Assembly (NCBI RefSeq): GCF_021290925.1
Contig: NZ_JAJSLX010000002.1
Span: 585,001 to 649,000 of the forward strand
Length of the DNA stretch: 64,000 nt
Source of the DNA: Sessilibacter corallicola
Lineage (GTDB): Bacteria > Pseudomonadota > Gammaproteobacteria > Pseudomonadales > Cellvibrionaceae
Direction of reading: 5' to 3'
Position numbers and translations under genes: made by a program
The notes under the pieces: generated by a model
Database searches by the model: none
What the model saw: only the letters and a program-made list of their open reading frames with translations
Told to the model about the DNA's origin: nothing
Shown here: in pieces, positions 7,872-15,804 of the stretch
Position numbering within the stretch: position 1 is the stretch's first letter
How the letters are laid out: the number at the start of each line of letters is the position of its first letter

Positions 7872-9380
7872 TTATTGAACAATTTTGATTCGTTCACCTG
7901 GCAGAGGCTCTCCACGAGGGTAATAACCGTTGATCAATCTCAATTGTTCTTCGCCGTATTGGCCGAGTTTTAATTGATGTGCCAAACGAGCGAAGGTGGT
8001 GTTTTGATTGGCCGTGACGTATTTAATCACTTTAGAGCTGCGTTTTTTCGCCGTTTGTGGTGCTTGTGGTCGCGCCGGTTGAAAGCTGCGAATCGATCGC
8101 ATGAACAATTGATCGTAATTAACGGATTCGTCTGCTTGCTCTACTTTACCTTGAAGAATGTAGCCGCGATTACCGTGGACTAAAATGGCAATTCGCTCGT
8201 CGTTGCCTTCTCCCGATTTAATACCTGTGTGACCGCGAAGACCAAACTGATTTAATGGCTCGGATTGCTTTAATAGATTGACGTTAAATTTATCGCGTAA
8301 GACGTCTTCGAAATTTCCTTTCGGATCAACACGAGCAACGGTTAAATTTAGACTGGCGGATTGATCTGCGGGTTCTCCAACAATGGCTTTGTTTTTATTC
8401 GAGACCGTCCATTCGTCTGGAAACAACAGAGTAAAGCCAAGGCGATTGTGGGTGTAACGGTTTTCCTTGGGCTGTTTTTTATCCGCCGATTTGGTAGCCG
8501 GGCGATCGAAGTTTTCGCCCCAAACTAAACCTTCGGTTTTTTCTTGGAATCTCTCTTCGAATAATTCGCCTCGATTGTTTTGACCGTCTGCCGATTCCAC
8601 GGCTTCGCGTAAACGTTTGTCGTTTCTGGGGTGAGTTGCGAACACGCCGTGATAGGCAACAAAGCTGCGTTTTTGGTCTTTGGCTTGTTGTTTGGTAAAG
8701 CGTTCGTGGTCTTTTAAGATGCCGATAACATCAATCATGGCTTCGCCTGAATAGCCCGCGTTGCGGATGTATTCAGCGCCAAAGCCATCGGCCTCTAACT
8801 CCATTTCTCGGCCGTAACCGGCAATGGCGGCATCGCTCCATTGAGCTGCGGCAGAGGCGACGGTAGAGCTGCCAGTGAGGATACCTGCGAACACCGCGCC
8901 CACGTTTCTACCGGCGCGAGCAGACTGTTGGCGCACGGCGTGACGCGCGGTAACGTGGGCAACTTCGTGACCTAAAACAGCCGCTAGTTGCGCTTCGTTT
9001 TGTAAATACGTAATCAGGCCACGATTGATAAAAATGTACCCCCCAGGCAGGGCAAAGGCGTTGATATCGGGACTGTCGACAACGGTAAAGTGATATTCGA
9101 TATTGGTGCGATCGCCGGCGGCGGCAACACGTTGTCCGACTTCGTCGACGTACGCGTTTAATTCTTCATCGGTGTAGATCGGTAGCCCCTTAATCATTTC
9201 TTCGTAAAGCTCTTTTCCCAAAGAAATTTCGCGGGCGTTGGTCATGGTGACCGTATCGATTTTGCCTGTGGCAGGGTTGATGGCGCAGCCGGGTAAAACA
9301 GCTGCACCTAAAATAACGGTTGCTGGTATAACAAGGTTCAGAAACCGTTTTTTAAACGTAAAAGGCATCTTTTTTTTCAT
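7872..9380 (-). CDS. M48-family zinc metalloprotease, lipoprotein with LysM-like C-terminus
   Basis: Periplasmic, lipid-anchored Zn protease of the M48 (BepA/YcaL/Oma1-like) group. From the ATG at 9380 the protein has a basic N-terminus, a hydrophobic signal and lipobox LPGC (Cys 32), the zinc motif HEVAH (His138, Glu139, His142) and the third-ligand segment ELEADGFG (about 196). The middle holds an unassigned domain. The last 50 residues (TFARLAHQLKLGQYGEEQLRLI, then PLPGERIKIV) resemble a LysM module, suggesting peptidoglycan contact. A frame extension to a TTG at 9428 exists, but the signal peptide fits the ATG better. It is the 3'-most gene of the envelope cluster, 382 nt from its neighbour, so it may be transcribed separately. 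Outer-membrane protein quality control is the family role; the substrate here is unknown. Confidence 0.85.
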   Translation of the reverse strand: MKKKMPFTFKKRFLNLVIPATVILGAAVLPGCAINPATGKIDTVTMTNAREISLGKELYEEMIKGLPIYTDEELNAYVDEVGQRVAAAGDRTNIEYHFTVVDSPDINAFALPGGYIFINRGLITYLQNEAQLAAVLGHEVAHVTARHAVRQQSARAGRNVGAVFAGILTGSSTVASAAAQWSDAAIAGYGREMELEADGFGAEYIRNAGYSGEAMIDVIGILKDHERFTKQQAKDQKRSFVAYHGVFATHPRNDKRLREAVESADGQNNRGELFEERFQEKTEGLVWGENFDRPATKSADKKQPKENRYTHNRLGFTLLFPDEWTVSNKNKAIVGEPADQSASLNLTVARVDPKGNFEDVLRDKFNVNLLKQSEPLNQFGLRGHTGIKSGEGNDERIAILVHGNRGYILQGKVEQADESVNYDQLFMRSIRSFQPARPQAPQTAKKRSSKVIKYVTANQNTTFARLAHQLKLGQYGEEQLRLINGYYPRGEPLPGERIKIVQ

Positions 9381-9762
9381 GGCAAGAAACTGTTTTTGAG
9401 TGTATTCAACAGTGGATAATCGCAACAATGAGTTCTATCGATGATTGCGATTTGCTTTTTATAAAGCCGTTTAGACAGATAATTTTTTGTATTTAGGAGC
9501 TTCTGATTAATCTTAAGATCACTCAGGCCAACGAGTTTTTTTCTGATTAAGGCGTGCTTTTGAAGGTCTAACGGGTTAAATCGAAAAAGCACAACGCAGA
9601 GCAGGAAAAAACTGGCAGGCTCCGGAGGACGTGTTCTCAAGCGTACATTTACTGTCTTGCCGTTTTTGTTAAGGCCTAACTGTTTGTTAAAGAAAAGGCC
9701 ATTAATTGCAGACTTACGCTTGAGTTCACGCTGAGTAATTTTGAGGTTAATCAGAGGCTCCT
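9381..9762. other. Intergenic region upstream of the M48 protease gene
   Basis: 382 nt with only low-quality frames (an 87-codon minus-strand frame at 9377-9640 overlaps the protease start and has no family features). It presumably carries the protease promoter. A small hairpin AGAGG-CT-CCTCT sits just outside the stop of the upstream lipoprotein gene. Confidence 0.4.
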
Positions 9763-10431
9763 CTATTCTTGGGTTGCAAAGAAGCTTTTTAACTGGGCAC
9801 CCATGCCTTTACAGGCGCTGTTTTGTACCCGAGCAATAATGGGTATTGGAATGATAATCGCGGGCATATACGAGGTGCCAGAGGCGTCGGCGCTCAGTTG
9901 GCCCTCGGTTTTGCGGTTGCGATAATCCCACACCACGGCTTCGTAATCGGACTCTTTATCCCAGGTGCCAAAACCAAAACAACCGGCGCCGCCAACACTG
10001 ATTGAGCAACCGATGGAGCCTGAGCTGTCGGTGGTTTCTGTTTGGCCATCGATCCAGATAATGTAAGAAACGTTGAGCGCTTCCATGGTGCCGTGAATGG
10101 TGGAGTCATCCAAAAATCGTCCCAAATCATTGACGTGTAACGGTGCCGTTCTGGGTTCAAACCACGGGTATAGTGCGTCGACGAATTCACTTTCAGACAT
10201 CACATTTAAACCGTCGCTGCCGCGTTTTAAGACGTTGCCAACGCAGCTAATTAAGCTCGGTTCGGTCTCGTATTCACTGGAATGACGTCGGCCGAGAACG
10301 ACTACGGTTTGGTCGGATTCAATGTTAATTCTGTCTTCGCTGGTTCGGTGCTCATCAATGGTTAGTGATGTACAGCCTGCAAACAGGATACTGGCAAAGA
10401 CAACCAAACAATTCATTACCCGTGTTTTCAT
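9763..10431 (-). CDS. Hypothetical lipoprotein
   Basis: 222 aa, family not recognised. Signal peptide with lipobox LFAGC near residue 20. The mature part has a Gly/Cys-rich segment (GCSISVGGAGCFGFG) in the middle with three cysteines and a hydrophobic Ile/Pro-rich stretch (PAIIIPIPIIARV) near the C-terminus, as seen in outer-membrane-associated lipoproteins. Start ATG 10431 has GAGGT upstream. It begins 11 nt after the stop of another lipoprotein gene (10443-11141), so the two are co-transcribed at the end of the envelope cluster. No function can be given. Confidence 0.75.
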   Translation of the reverse strand: MKTRVMNCLVVFASILFAGCTSLTIDEHRTSEDRINIESDQTVVVLGRRHSSEYETEPSLISCVGNVLKRGSDGLNVMSESEFVDALYPWFEPRTAPLHVNDLGRFLDDSTIHGTMEALNVSYIIWIDGQTETTDSSGSIGCSISVGGAGCFGFGTWDKESDYEAVVWDYRNRKTEGQLSADASGTSYMPAIIIPIPIIARVQNSACKGMGAQLKSFFATQE

Positions 10432-10442
10432 GGATGCGTACC

Positions 10443-11141
10443 TCAGTTGAAATTGTGGTTGCGATTTAACGTCAATAATGCGGCTTGGTTTCCACTGCTT
10501 TCGTCTTCGAATGTGTCGGTGTCATCGGATTGCGGCGCGCGTTTTTGTTCCAGCCAGCTTTTCACTTCCGGCACCTTGGTAAAACCTGAAACTAAGCTCG
10601 CACCCAAATCTCGCAAAGCGATAACAATGGCTTGATTCATCGCATCTTCTCTGGATTTTAAAAATGCACTCGGGGTTTTACCGTAAGCACTCATAATCCA
10701 ATCTGCGACCAGATCGCCGTTGCCGGTGTACACCTGCATGTTGTATTTGATCCATACTTCGTAGATTTTTGAATGGGTTTCGCGCGGCGACGAATATTGG
10801 AATTCACTGATGGTGGGGAAGAGTACAAGATCGAGATTAGCGGAATTTTCTTCTAATGTGCTCAGCTTTTGACTGTTGGCAAACATCTCTTCAAATACGT
10901 TTTCAAACAGTGTTTGATGCGCTTCACCAATGCCGATTTTCCACTTAGAGCGCTCGTCTTCTTTTTCTTCGTAGGTGTAATTTTTGAGTTCGTCGCTGTA
11001 GACCACACCCATGGTTATGCCAATGGGCTCAGAGACGGGCTTGGGGAATTTTGCGTTAACAACCAGTGAATTGCTGCAACCGGAAAGCGCTAATACCGAC
11101 AAAAGAAACAATGTGAATTTTATATTTATGTGACCTAGCAT
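10443..11141 (-). CDS. Hypothetical lipoprotein
   Basis: About 232 aa from the ATG at 11141; a TTG four codons upstream is also possible, with AGGA directly before it. Signal peptide with lipobox LSGC. The mature protein carries a beta-rich middle (LDLVLFPTISEFQYSSP), a segment AMNQAIVIALRDLGASLVSGF resembling a helical end of LptE/YajG-like lipoproteins, and a polar tail. No firm family. It is in tandem with the next lipoprotein gene and 97 nt from the VWA gene at 11239, consistent with membership in the envelope cluster. An outer-membrane partner role is a guess. Confidence 0.72.
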   Translation of the reverse strand: MLGHINIKFTLFLLSVLALSGCSNSLVVNAKFPKPVSEPIGITMGVVYSDELKNYTYEEKEDERSKWKIGIGEAHQTLFENVFEEMFANSQKLSTLEENSANLDLVLFPTISEFQYSSPRETHSKIYEVWIKYNMQVYTGNGDLVADWIMSAYGKTPSAFLKSREDAMNQAIVIALRDLGASLVSGFTKVPEVKSWLEQKRAPQSDDTDTFEDESSGNQAALLTLNRNHNFN

Positions 11142-11238
11142 GGTGTTAGTCAATCCTATGTTATTAGGGGTAATGTCGACTGAGCCAGTAATGTTGACGA
11201 TCCAAATCTATGCAATATTGCGCAGGTGTTCACAATCG

Positions 11239-12246
11239 TCAGGTTCGAAAATCGTTTAAACCAACAAAGGTTCCACCGTTGCGCCGGGTCAGTTCTCGCA
11301 TGAGTGCTGCAAATCTTAAACCCGTAGTTTGCAAATTCGCGGGTCTGGAAAACTGAACCGGAAAACCCACGGCGTGAATTCGAACTAAGCGTTCACCTTG
11401 AGAATCCTTTCTGTTGAGCCGATCCACGGTGTCGATAACTTGTTTTATCGATGTTCCGGTAAATTCATCCCCTAAGACGTACAAACTGATTTTTTTCCCA
11501 GGGTCATAATAGGTCGCAATCGCTTTTTGAATGCCTTCCACCGGGCTACTGTTGCTGAATGGGTTCCAGGTGCGTAAGCGTTGCAAAATAATGTTACGTC
11601 TTGCCGGAGTGTCGGGAATCCATTTACCTCGGAAACTATCGAACATGTAATCCCCCATGTCATTCATGACTTGAATGCCTTTCACATTGGGGTAGATGTC
11701 GAGGATGTTCACCATCTCCTGCATCATTCGATTCCAGCCATAGTTAAACATACTACCAGAGGTATCAATAATGAAGATGATGTATTCACTATCGACCGGA
11801 ATACCGCCGACTAAATTGTTTTTACTTTGATAACCCTGGCCTAACAGCCGCTGCATTTCGTCGGTGAGTGATTGCAATGCCAGTTCAAGCTCACCTTTAA
11901 CCACGTTATCGACGGTATTGGAGCGATTCAGTGCGGCGTATTGTTGCTCCAGTGTTTCGAGTTCAGCTTTTAAAATGGCGATGCGTTTGTCTTCGATATC
12001 GAGCTGTTCGTGTTTGGCGGTGAGTTCGCGATTAAACACCTGAGTTTCGCCGCGAATGGTGAATAATTGCTTTTGCAAATCCGCGATAATGCCATCGAGT
12101 TTAATTTCAGTTTGTTCTAAAACCTGGGGCTCGACAGTTTTTGTGATCATCAACAACAGAACAATGGCGCCAAAGCCACAGCACACCACGTCGAGAAACG
12201 ACATGCTGGATTCTTCGCCGGAGCGACGTTTTTTCTTCATTGCCAC
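11239..12246 (-). CDS. ExbD-like membrane anchor - coiled coil - VWA domain protein (paralog 2)
   Basis: 335 aa. The N-terminus has one membrane helix with the motif SFLDVVCCGFGAIVLLL; Asp19 aligns with the proton-pathway Asp of ExbD/TolR (F-[IL]-D-V). Residues about 45-135 form a coiled coil with many Glu/Leu/Gln. The VWA domain follows, with the complete first MIDAS motif D161-T-S-G-S165, a Ser/Thr-rich second loop and Asp in LGDEF. The VWA part should lie in the periplasm. Start is the GTG at 12246, because AGGAG sits 9 nt upstream. It is a diverged paralog of the next gene upstream. Family knowledge: VWA-MIDAS domains bind a protein partner through Mg2+. Coupling of the ion channel to VWA is inference. 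Confidence 0.82.
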   Translation of the reverse strand: MAMKKKRRSGEESSMSFLDVVCCGFGAIVLLLMITKTVEPQVLEQTEIKLDGIIADLQKQLFTIRGETQVFNRELTAKHEQLDIEDKRIAILKAELETLEQQYAALNRSNTVDNVVKGELELALQSLTDEMQRLLGQGYQSKNNLVGGIPVDSEYIIFIIDTSGSMFNYGWNRMMQEMVNILDIYPNVKGIQVMNDMGDYMFDSFRGKWIPDTPARRNIILQRLRTWNPFSNSSPVEGIQKAIATYYDPGKKISLYVLGDEFTGTSIKQVIDTVDRLNRKDSQGERLVRIHAVGFPVQFSRPANLQTTGLRFAALMRELTRRNGGTFVGLNDFRT

Positions 12247-12333
12247 GGGTTAGTGCTCCTGTTTTTGTTGATCTCAGTGTTGGTCATTGTTACTCATTGT
12301 TGCTCACTTAATTTAACACTAGCTCACGCACAG

Positions 12334-13413
12334 TTAAGGCCAATCTTTTGAGGGCGTGAGAAAAGCCCCTTGGGATATCTGTGCGAGTCGCCAGAAGGCA
12401 GAAGACGCAAATGGGTCGCCCTCCATCGGCAACAAAATAGTATTGACGGGAATTCCCCTGGGCAATAATTCCACCGATTCGTTGTATAAATTCAAACGCT
12501 CAGCCCCAGTGACGGTATTTTTACGCGAAGCTTTACGACCTTGGGTGGGCAAGCCATCGGTAATAAGAAAAATGTTATCGGGCGTCGGATTCAGCAGTTG
12601 TGCGGTGCTAAAGGTGCGATAAAAATTAGTGCCACCTTTGGGGACCACTTGGCGTAAATTATCGATGGCGCGTTCCAGTTGTGCTTTATCACCGACGTTG
12701 AGCCAATCGCCCTCGGTGCCCAATAGAGGCGAACTTGCGTCGGTGTTGAACGCGTAAATCTGGTATTGACCATTTTCGGGTAACTGAGCAATCAGCCATT
12801 CGACGATGGCGAGGGAGCGCTGCCATTTGGCCGATTGACGCTTGGTTGCATCGTCCATATTTCGGCGACGGATAACGTTGATGAGGGTTTCGTCGAGCAT
12901 GCTGGCGGAGGCATCCAGCAAAATGAGTACGCGTTGGCCGCCGAGATTAAGCCCGGTTAAATACTGACGATTGCCCTGGCCGACAAAACGACGCACGTTA
13001 TTGGCATTTTGCTTGGCTTCTTCCTCAATGCGTTTTTTCTCTTCTTCAAGCTCTTTTAATTTATCTTTTAACGATTGAATGGCGGAATTGGGATCGTCTG
13101 AGTTGAGCTGTTCGATAGAGCCGCGCACGGCATTGATGTCTTCGTTGATTCGTCTGGCCAGACCTCGTGCTTCGGCTAATTGTTGGTCGACATCAGAAAC
13201 GGTGTTTTTCGCACGAACTAGGTTTTCTTGACCGACTTTGATTTCTTCTTCCAACAGTGTGACTTCAGCAATCAACTCAGGATTTTTATCCTCAATTTGA
13301 TTGTCGACGTCGTGTTTAATGATCAAGAAAATCAAAGCAACGGCGCCGAATCCGCAAGACATAATGTCCAAAAACGATAAGCTGAATGTGCTAAATCGAC
13401 GGGAGCGCGCCAT
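12334..13413 (-). CDS. ExbD-like membrane anchor - coiled coil - VWA domain protein (paralog 1)
   Basis: 359 aa with the same architecture as the following gene: an N-terminal helix with SFLDIMSCGFGAVAL (Asp16 at the ExbD/TolR stator position), a long Glu/Lys-rich coiled coil (about 45-140), then VWA. The MIDAS is complete: D167-A-S-A-S171, Thr in PKGGTNFYRTF and Asp in LITDGLPTQG, so metal-dependent binding is plausible. ATG 13413 follows the upstream stop by one nt (TGATATG), so translation is coupled to the Hsp70-like gene. The two VWA paralogs share SFLD-CGFGA and a GQG before the VWA fold but little else, suggesting an old duplication and perhaps a hetero-oligomeric stator. Confidence 0.84.
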   Translation of the reverse strand: MARSRRFSTFSLSFLDIMSCGFGAVALIFLIIKHDVDNQIEDKNPELIAEVTLLEEEIKVGQENLVRAKNTVSDVDQQLAEARGLARRINEDINAVRGSIEQLNSDDPNSAIQSLKDKLKELEEEKKRIEEEAKQNANNVRRFVGQGNRQYLTGLNLGGQRVLILLDASASMLDETLINVIRRRNMDDATKRQSAKWQRSLAIVEWLIAQLPENGQYQIYAFNTDASSPLLGTEGDWLNVGDKAQLERAIDNLRQVVPKGGTNFYRTFSTAQLLNPTPDNIFLITDGLPTQGRKASRKNTVTGAERLNLYNESVELLPRGIPVNTILLPMEGDPFASSAFWRLAQISQGAFLTPSKDWP

Positions 13414-13414
13414 A

Positions 13415-14707
13415 TCAAAGCACCTGAATCATCGTGGCTTGGTGATCTTGGTAGCGAAGGGTATCGCCAATGTTTAATGCGGTTTCTGGCTGCAAGGGAG
13501 CGTTATTCACTAACACAGAGTCATCCGCGCTGGTTGCCACAATACCCGATGCCGTTATTGCAAAAGTGACCATTGAACTTGCTTGATTTACGTTGAACTC
13601 TGGCGACAGCGTTAGCTTGCTATTTAACGGATAAGCAGTTGCATTAATAAGAATGTGGGTGGGTTGTGCCGAGCTTGCTGAGTAAGCTTTCTCAACAGGT
13701 GTGCCAGTGGTTTTGTCGGTGTTTTTTTCGGAGGCGTTGGGGAGTTTTAAACTTTCTATTAATGCGGTTTCGCCGTGGTCATCGCTGAGCTGATCGAAAT
13801 ATTGGCAAGCTGCAGGGCGAATCTGCTCGTTCGTAAGAGCAAGTGCCTGGTCATAATTGCCCGACATTTTCGTAATTTCTGAGGCTACTGGGCTCAGTAC
13901 AAGTGTGCCAGAACTATCGACAATACTGGCCAGGTGTTGATCTAAGGTTTTGAACAGCGACTGACTGGCTTCCAACAGGTAATTTAGGCTGAGTTTGATG
14001 GATTGCCCGGCCAAATCAATTTCACTTTCTCCTGACTCTAAGCCTTGCATCCAAGCATTGAGTTGCAAATACAGTTCTTGTTCGTTATCGGCATTGTGCA
14101 GTGGGTTGTAGCGCGTCTGGCGGATAAATTCATCGGCAATGGCACGTGCCCAAATATCTTCCCACTGGGCCATGCCGCACCCGGGCACCAGTAAGGTTTT
14201 CTGTTTTAGAGCCGTTCGCTGTTGAATATCAATGTGGGTGATCACCGCTTGATGCAGTAAAAAATCCAAATGAAAGTAGCTACCATCGGGTAAGTTCACT
14301 GATTGCAGCAGGGCAGAATCTACAACGCTTGCAACACGTACCGACAAGCTTTGGCAAATACCTAAGATCAACGCTAATTGACGATCGCTGAAGCTGCCCG
14401 GTGCCGCGATGATCAGTGTTTCGCACTGCACGGACGACAGCAGCGATTTAAGCTGTTGATACACCAAATCTGCGTTGTGAGTAACGTGAGGGGTATTGCT
14501 GCGAATGGGATCAACGCTGACCTGATCCCAAAACTGATTGCTGGCATTGAGTGGGCGCAGGCGATATTGCGCTTTTGCGGGCTCGCCGGTCATTACGCCT
14601 TTGTCGTCAAAAATAGCGTAGCCAGGTTGGCATTGGTAACCGTCGGCGCTGTTTAAGCACAACTGATGATCGTTCAGTTCTAGGATAAAAGTAGTGGCTT
14701 GAGTCAC
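13415..14707 (-). CDS. Degenerate Hsp70/actin-fold protein with FHA-like C-terminus
   Basis: 430 aa. The N-terminal 300 residues keep the Hsp70 layout: a GYAIF...GEPAKAQYRLRP opening as in DnaK/YegD, then a TLIIAAPGSFSDRQLALIL helix region followed by VASVVDSALLQS, where DnaK has its VPAYF and EPxAA motifs. The phosphate-binding glycines are mostly lost (YFHLDFLLHQAVITHID in place of DLGGGT), so ATPase activity is doubtful. The last 80 residues end in VNNAPLQPETALNIGDTLRY, the VNG-L-GD pattern of FHA-like folds. There is no signal peptide, so it should be cytosolic. It starts at GTG 14707 with AGGAAAA upstream and sits between the ExbB-like gene and the VWA gene, suggesting a cytosolic adaptor of the stator. 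Confidence 0.65.
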   Translation of the reverse strand: MTQATTFILELNDHQLCLNSADGYQCQPGYAIFDDKGVMTGEPAKAQYRLRPLNASNQFWDQVSVDPIRSNTPHVTHNADLVYQQLKSLLSSVQCETLIIAAPGSFSDRQLALILGICQSLSVRVASVVDSALLQSVNLPDGSYFHLDFLLHQAVITHIDIQQRTALKQKTLLVPGCGMAQWEDIWARAIADEFIRQTRYNPLHNADNEQELYLQLNAWMQGLESGESEIDLAGQSIKLSLNYLLEASQSLFKTLDQHLASIVDSSGTLVLSPVASEITKMSGNYDQALALTNEQIRPAACQYFDQLSDDHGETALIESLKLPNASEKNTDKTTGTPVEKAYSASSAQPTHILINATAYPLNSKLTLSPEFNVNQASSMVTFAITASGIVATSADDSVLVNNAPLQPETALNIGDTLRYQDHQATMIQVL

Positions 14708-14729
14708 GTCAGTTTTCCTAATCGATGCA

Positions 14730-15530
14730 CTAGTCGCGTACGGTTAAAAAGCGCAAAAGATTCGAGTCGCAATAGTTTTCGGTATCCAACACCAATCGCT
14801 CTTGCATCAACTGCAATTGATGCGTGAAAAACATCACCACAATGCTGATTACCAGGGCGATAAACGTAGAGTTAAACGCGACACCCAGACTCACGGTAAC
14901 GCCAGCGATATCGCCTTCTACGGCCTTGTGGGCCTGGCCCAGGGCTTCACCAATACCGCGTACAGTTCCGATAAATCCGATCGAAGGAATGGCCCAGGCG
15001 ATGTAGCGAATCATCGCCAGTTCACTGTCTAGACGGTCGGATTCGGTCTCACAGGTTTCGCGCACGGCGTTGGCGGCATCGGTAACGCTTTTTGAGGAAT
15101 CAAAGCGTTGCAACGCTTTAAGGAGTGACCGCGGTAATAGCATGGCCTGTTGAGTGATCGGTAGCGATTGAATGGGGCGCGATAGGTCGCGAGCGTCTTC
15201 GGGCAAAATGGTTACGCCTTCGCGTAAATTCAAAATAGAGGCTTGCAGCAGTTTGCGCTCAGACATCACTTCGCGGGCCTTGTACCCCATAATGGCCAGC
15301 GCCCAGAGCATTAAGATAAAACACGCCTCTTGTTCGTAATCTTTTAACACCACAAACAGTGAGCGTTCGGTGACAAACGCTTCACCTTGTTCTTGCAGTT
15401 CCATTTGATGCTGCACAATGGCTTCGGCTTGGGGGCGAACCAGGGTTACGTATACAGCATGAACCAAAATCGCCGCCGTAATCAGCGCAAATAATTGATA
15501 CAAAAATTCGGTTGAGGCATTGCGCTTCAT
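14730..15530 (-). CDS. MotA/TolQ/ExbB-family proton-channel protein
   Basis: 266 aa with four likely membrane helices (about 11-31, 68-84, 173-190, 207-236). The last two form the TolQ/ExbB core: IPSIGFIGTVRGIGEALG (Thr189) and VSLGVAFNSTFIALVIS (Thr222), which carry the conserved pore Thr/Gly residues. A cytoplasmic stretch of about 85 residues lies between helices 2 and 3. ATG 15530 has AAGGAAG five nt upstream. Members of this family form pentamers around an ExbD/TolR/MotB dimer and convert ion flow into mechanical work. Here the likely partners are the two VWA proteins with ExbD-like Asp helices encoded two and three genes downstream; no ordinary ExbD or TonB-box protein is present in the cluster. 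Confidence 0.87.
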   Translation of the reverse strand: MKRNASTEFLYQLFALITAAILVHAVYVTLVRPQAEAIVQHQMELQEQGEAFVTERSLFVVLKDYEQEACFILMLWALAIMGYKAREVMSERKLLQASILNLREGVTILPEDARDLSRPIQSLPITQQAMLLPRSLLKALQRFDSSKSVTDAANAVRETCETESDRLDSELAMIRYIAWAIPSIGFIGTVRGIGEALGQAHKAVEGDIAGVTVSLGVAFNSTFIALVISIVVMFFTHQLQLMQERLVLDTENYCDSNLLRFLTVRD

Positions 15531-15539
15531 AAATCTTCC

Positions 15540-15800
15540 TTAAATGTCCGTCGGAAATGACACCGATAAATCTTCAGAGATTTCTTCCGTTGGAACAAAC
15601 CCTGGGTCATTGTCGGTTTTGGCTGAGTCGTCGTTTTCTGTTTCCGCTTGTTGCTCGGCGTTTGGTGTTACTGCTGATGCATCGTTACTGTCTGCGCTGG
15701 TTTGTGCGTGTACAGATTGCGCAACCAGCAGACTGCTTAGAACACACAAAGTCGTGATTCTTTTCATTAACAGTATAGATTTGATGAAATTGTTAATCAT
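15540..15800 (-). CDS. Small secreted acidic protein
   Basis: 86 aa. An N-terminal signal peptide (possible internal start at the Met of MKRITT) ends at SVHAQ, followed by a short Ala/Asp/Glu/Asn-rich, probably disordered region and a distinctive tail, VPTEEISEDLSVSFPTDI. The coding sequence starts 4 nt after the PEGA/FGE-like gene and ends 10 nt before the ExbB-like gene, so it is firmly embedded in the operon. The disordered body with a defined acidic tail suggests a peptide that docks onto another cluster protein in the periplasm. I do not recognise a family. Confidence 0.62.
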   Translation of the reverse strand: MINNFIKSILLMKRITTLCVLSSLLVAQSVHAQTSADSNDASAVTPNAEQQAETENDDSAKTDNDPGFVPTEEISEDLSVSFPTDI

Positions 15801-15804
15801 GATG

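Noticed and set aside
9377-9640. 87-codon minus-strand frame upstream of the M48 protease
   Set aside because: Overlaps the protease start and lacks a start signal or recognisable domain.
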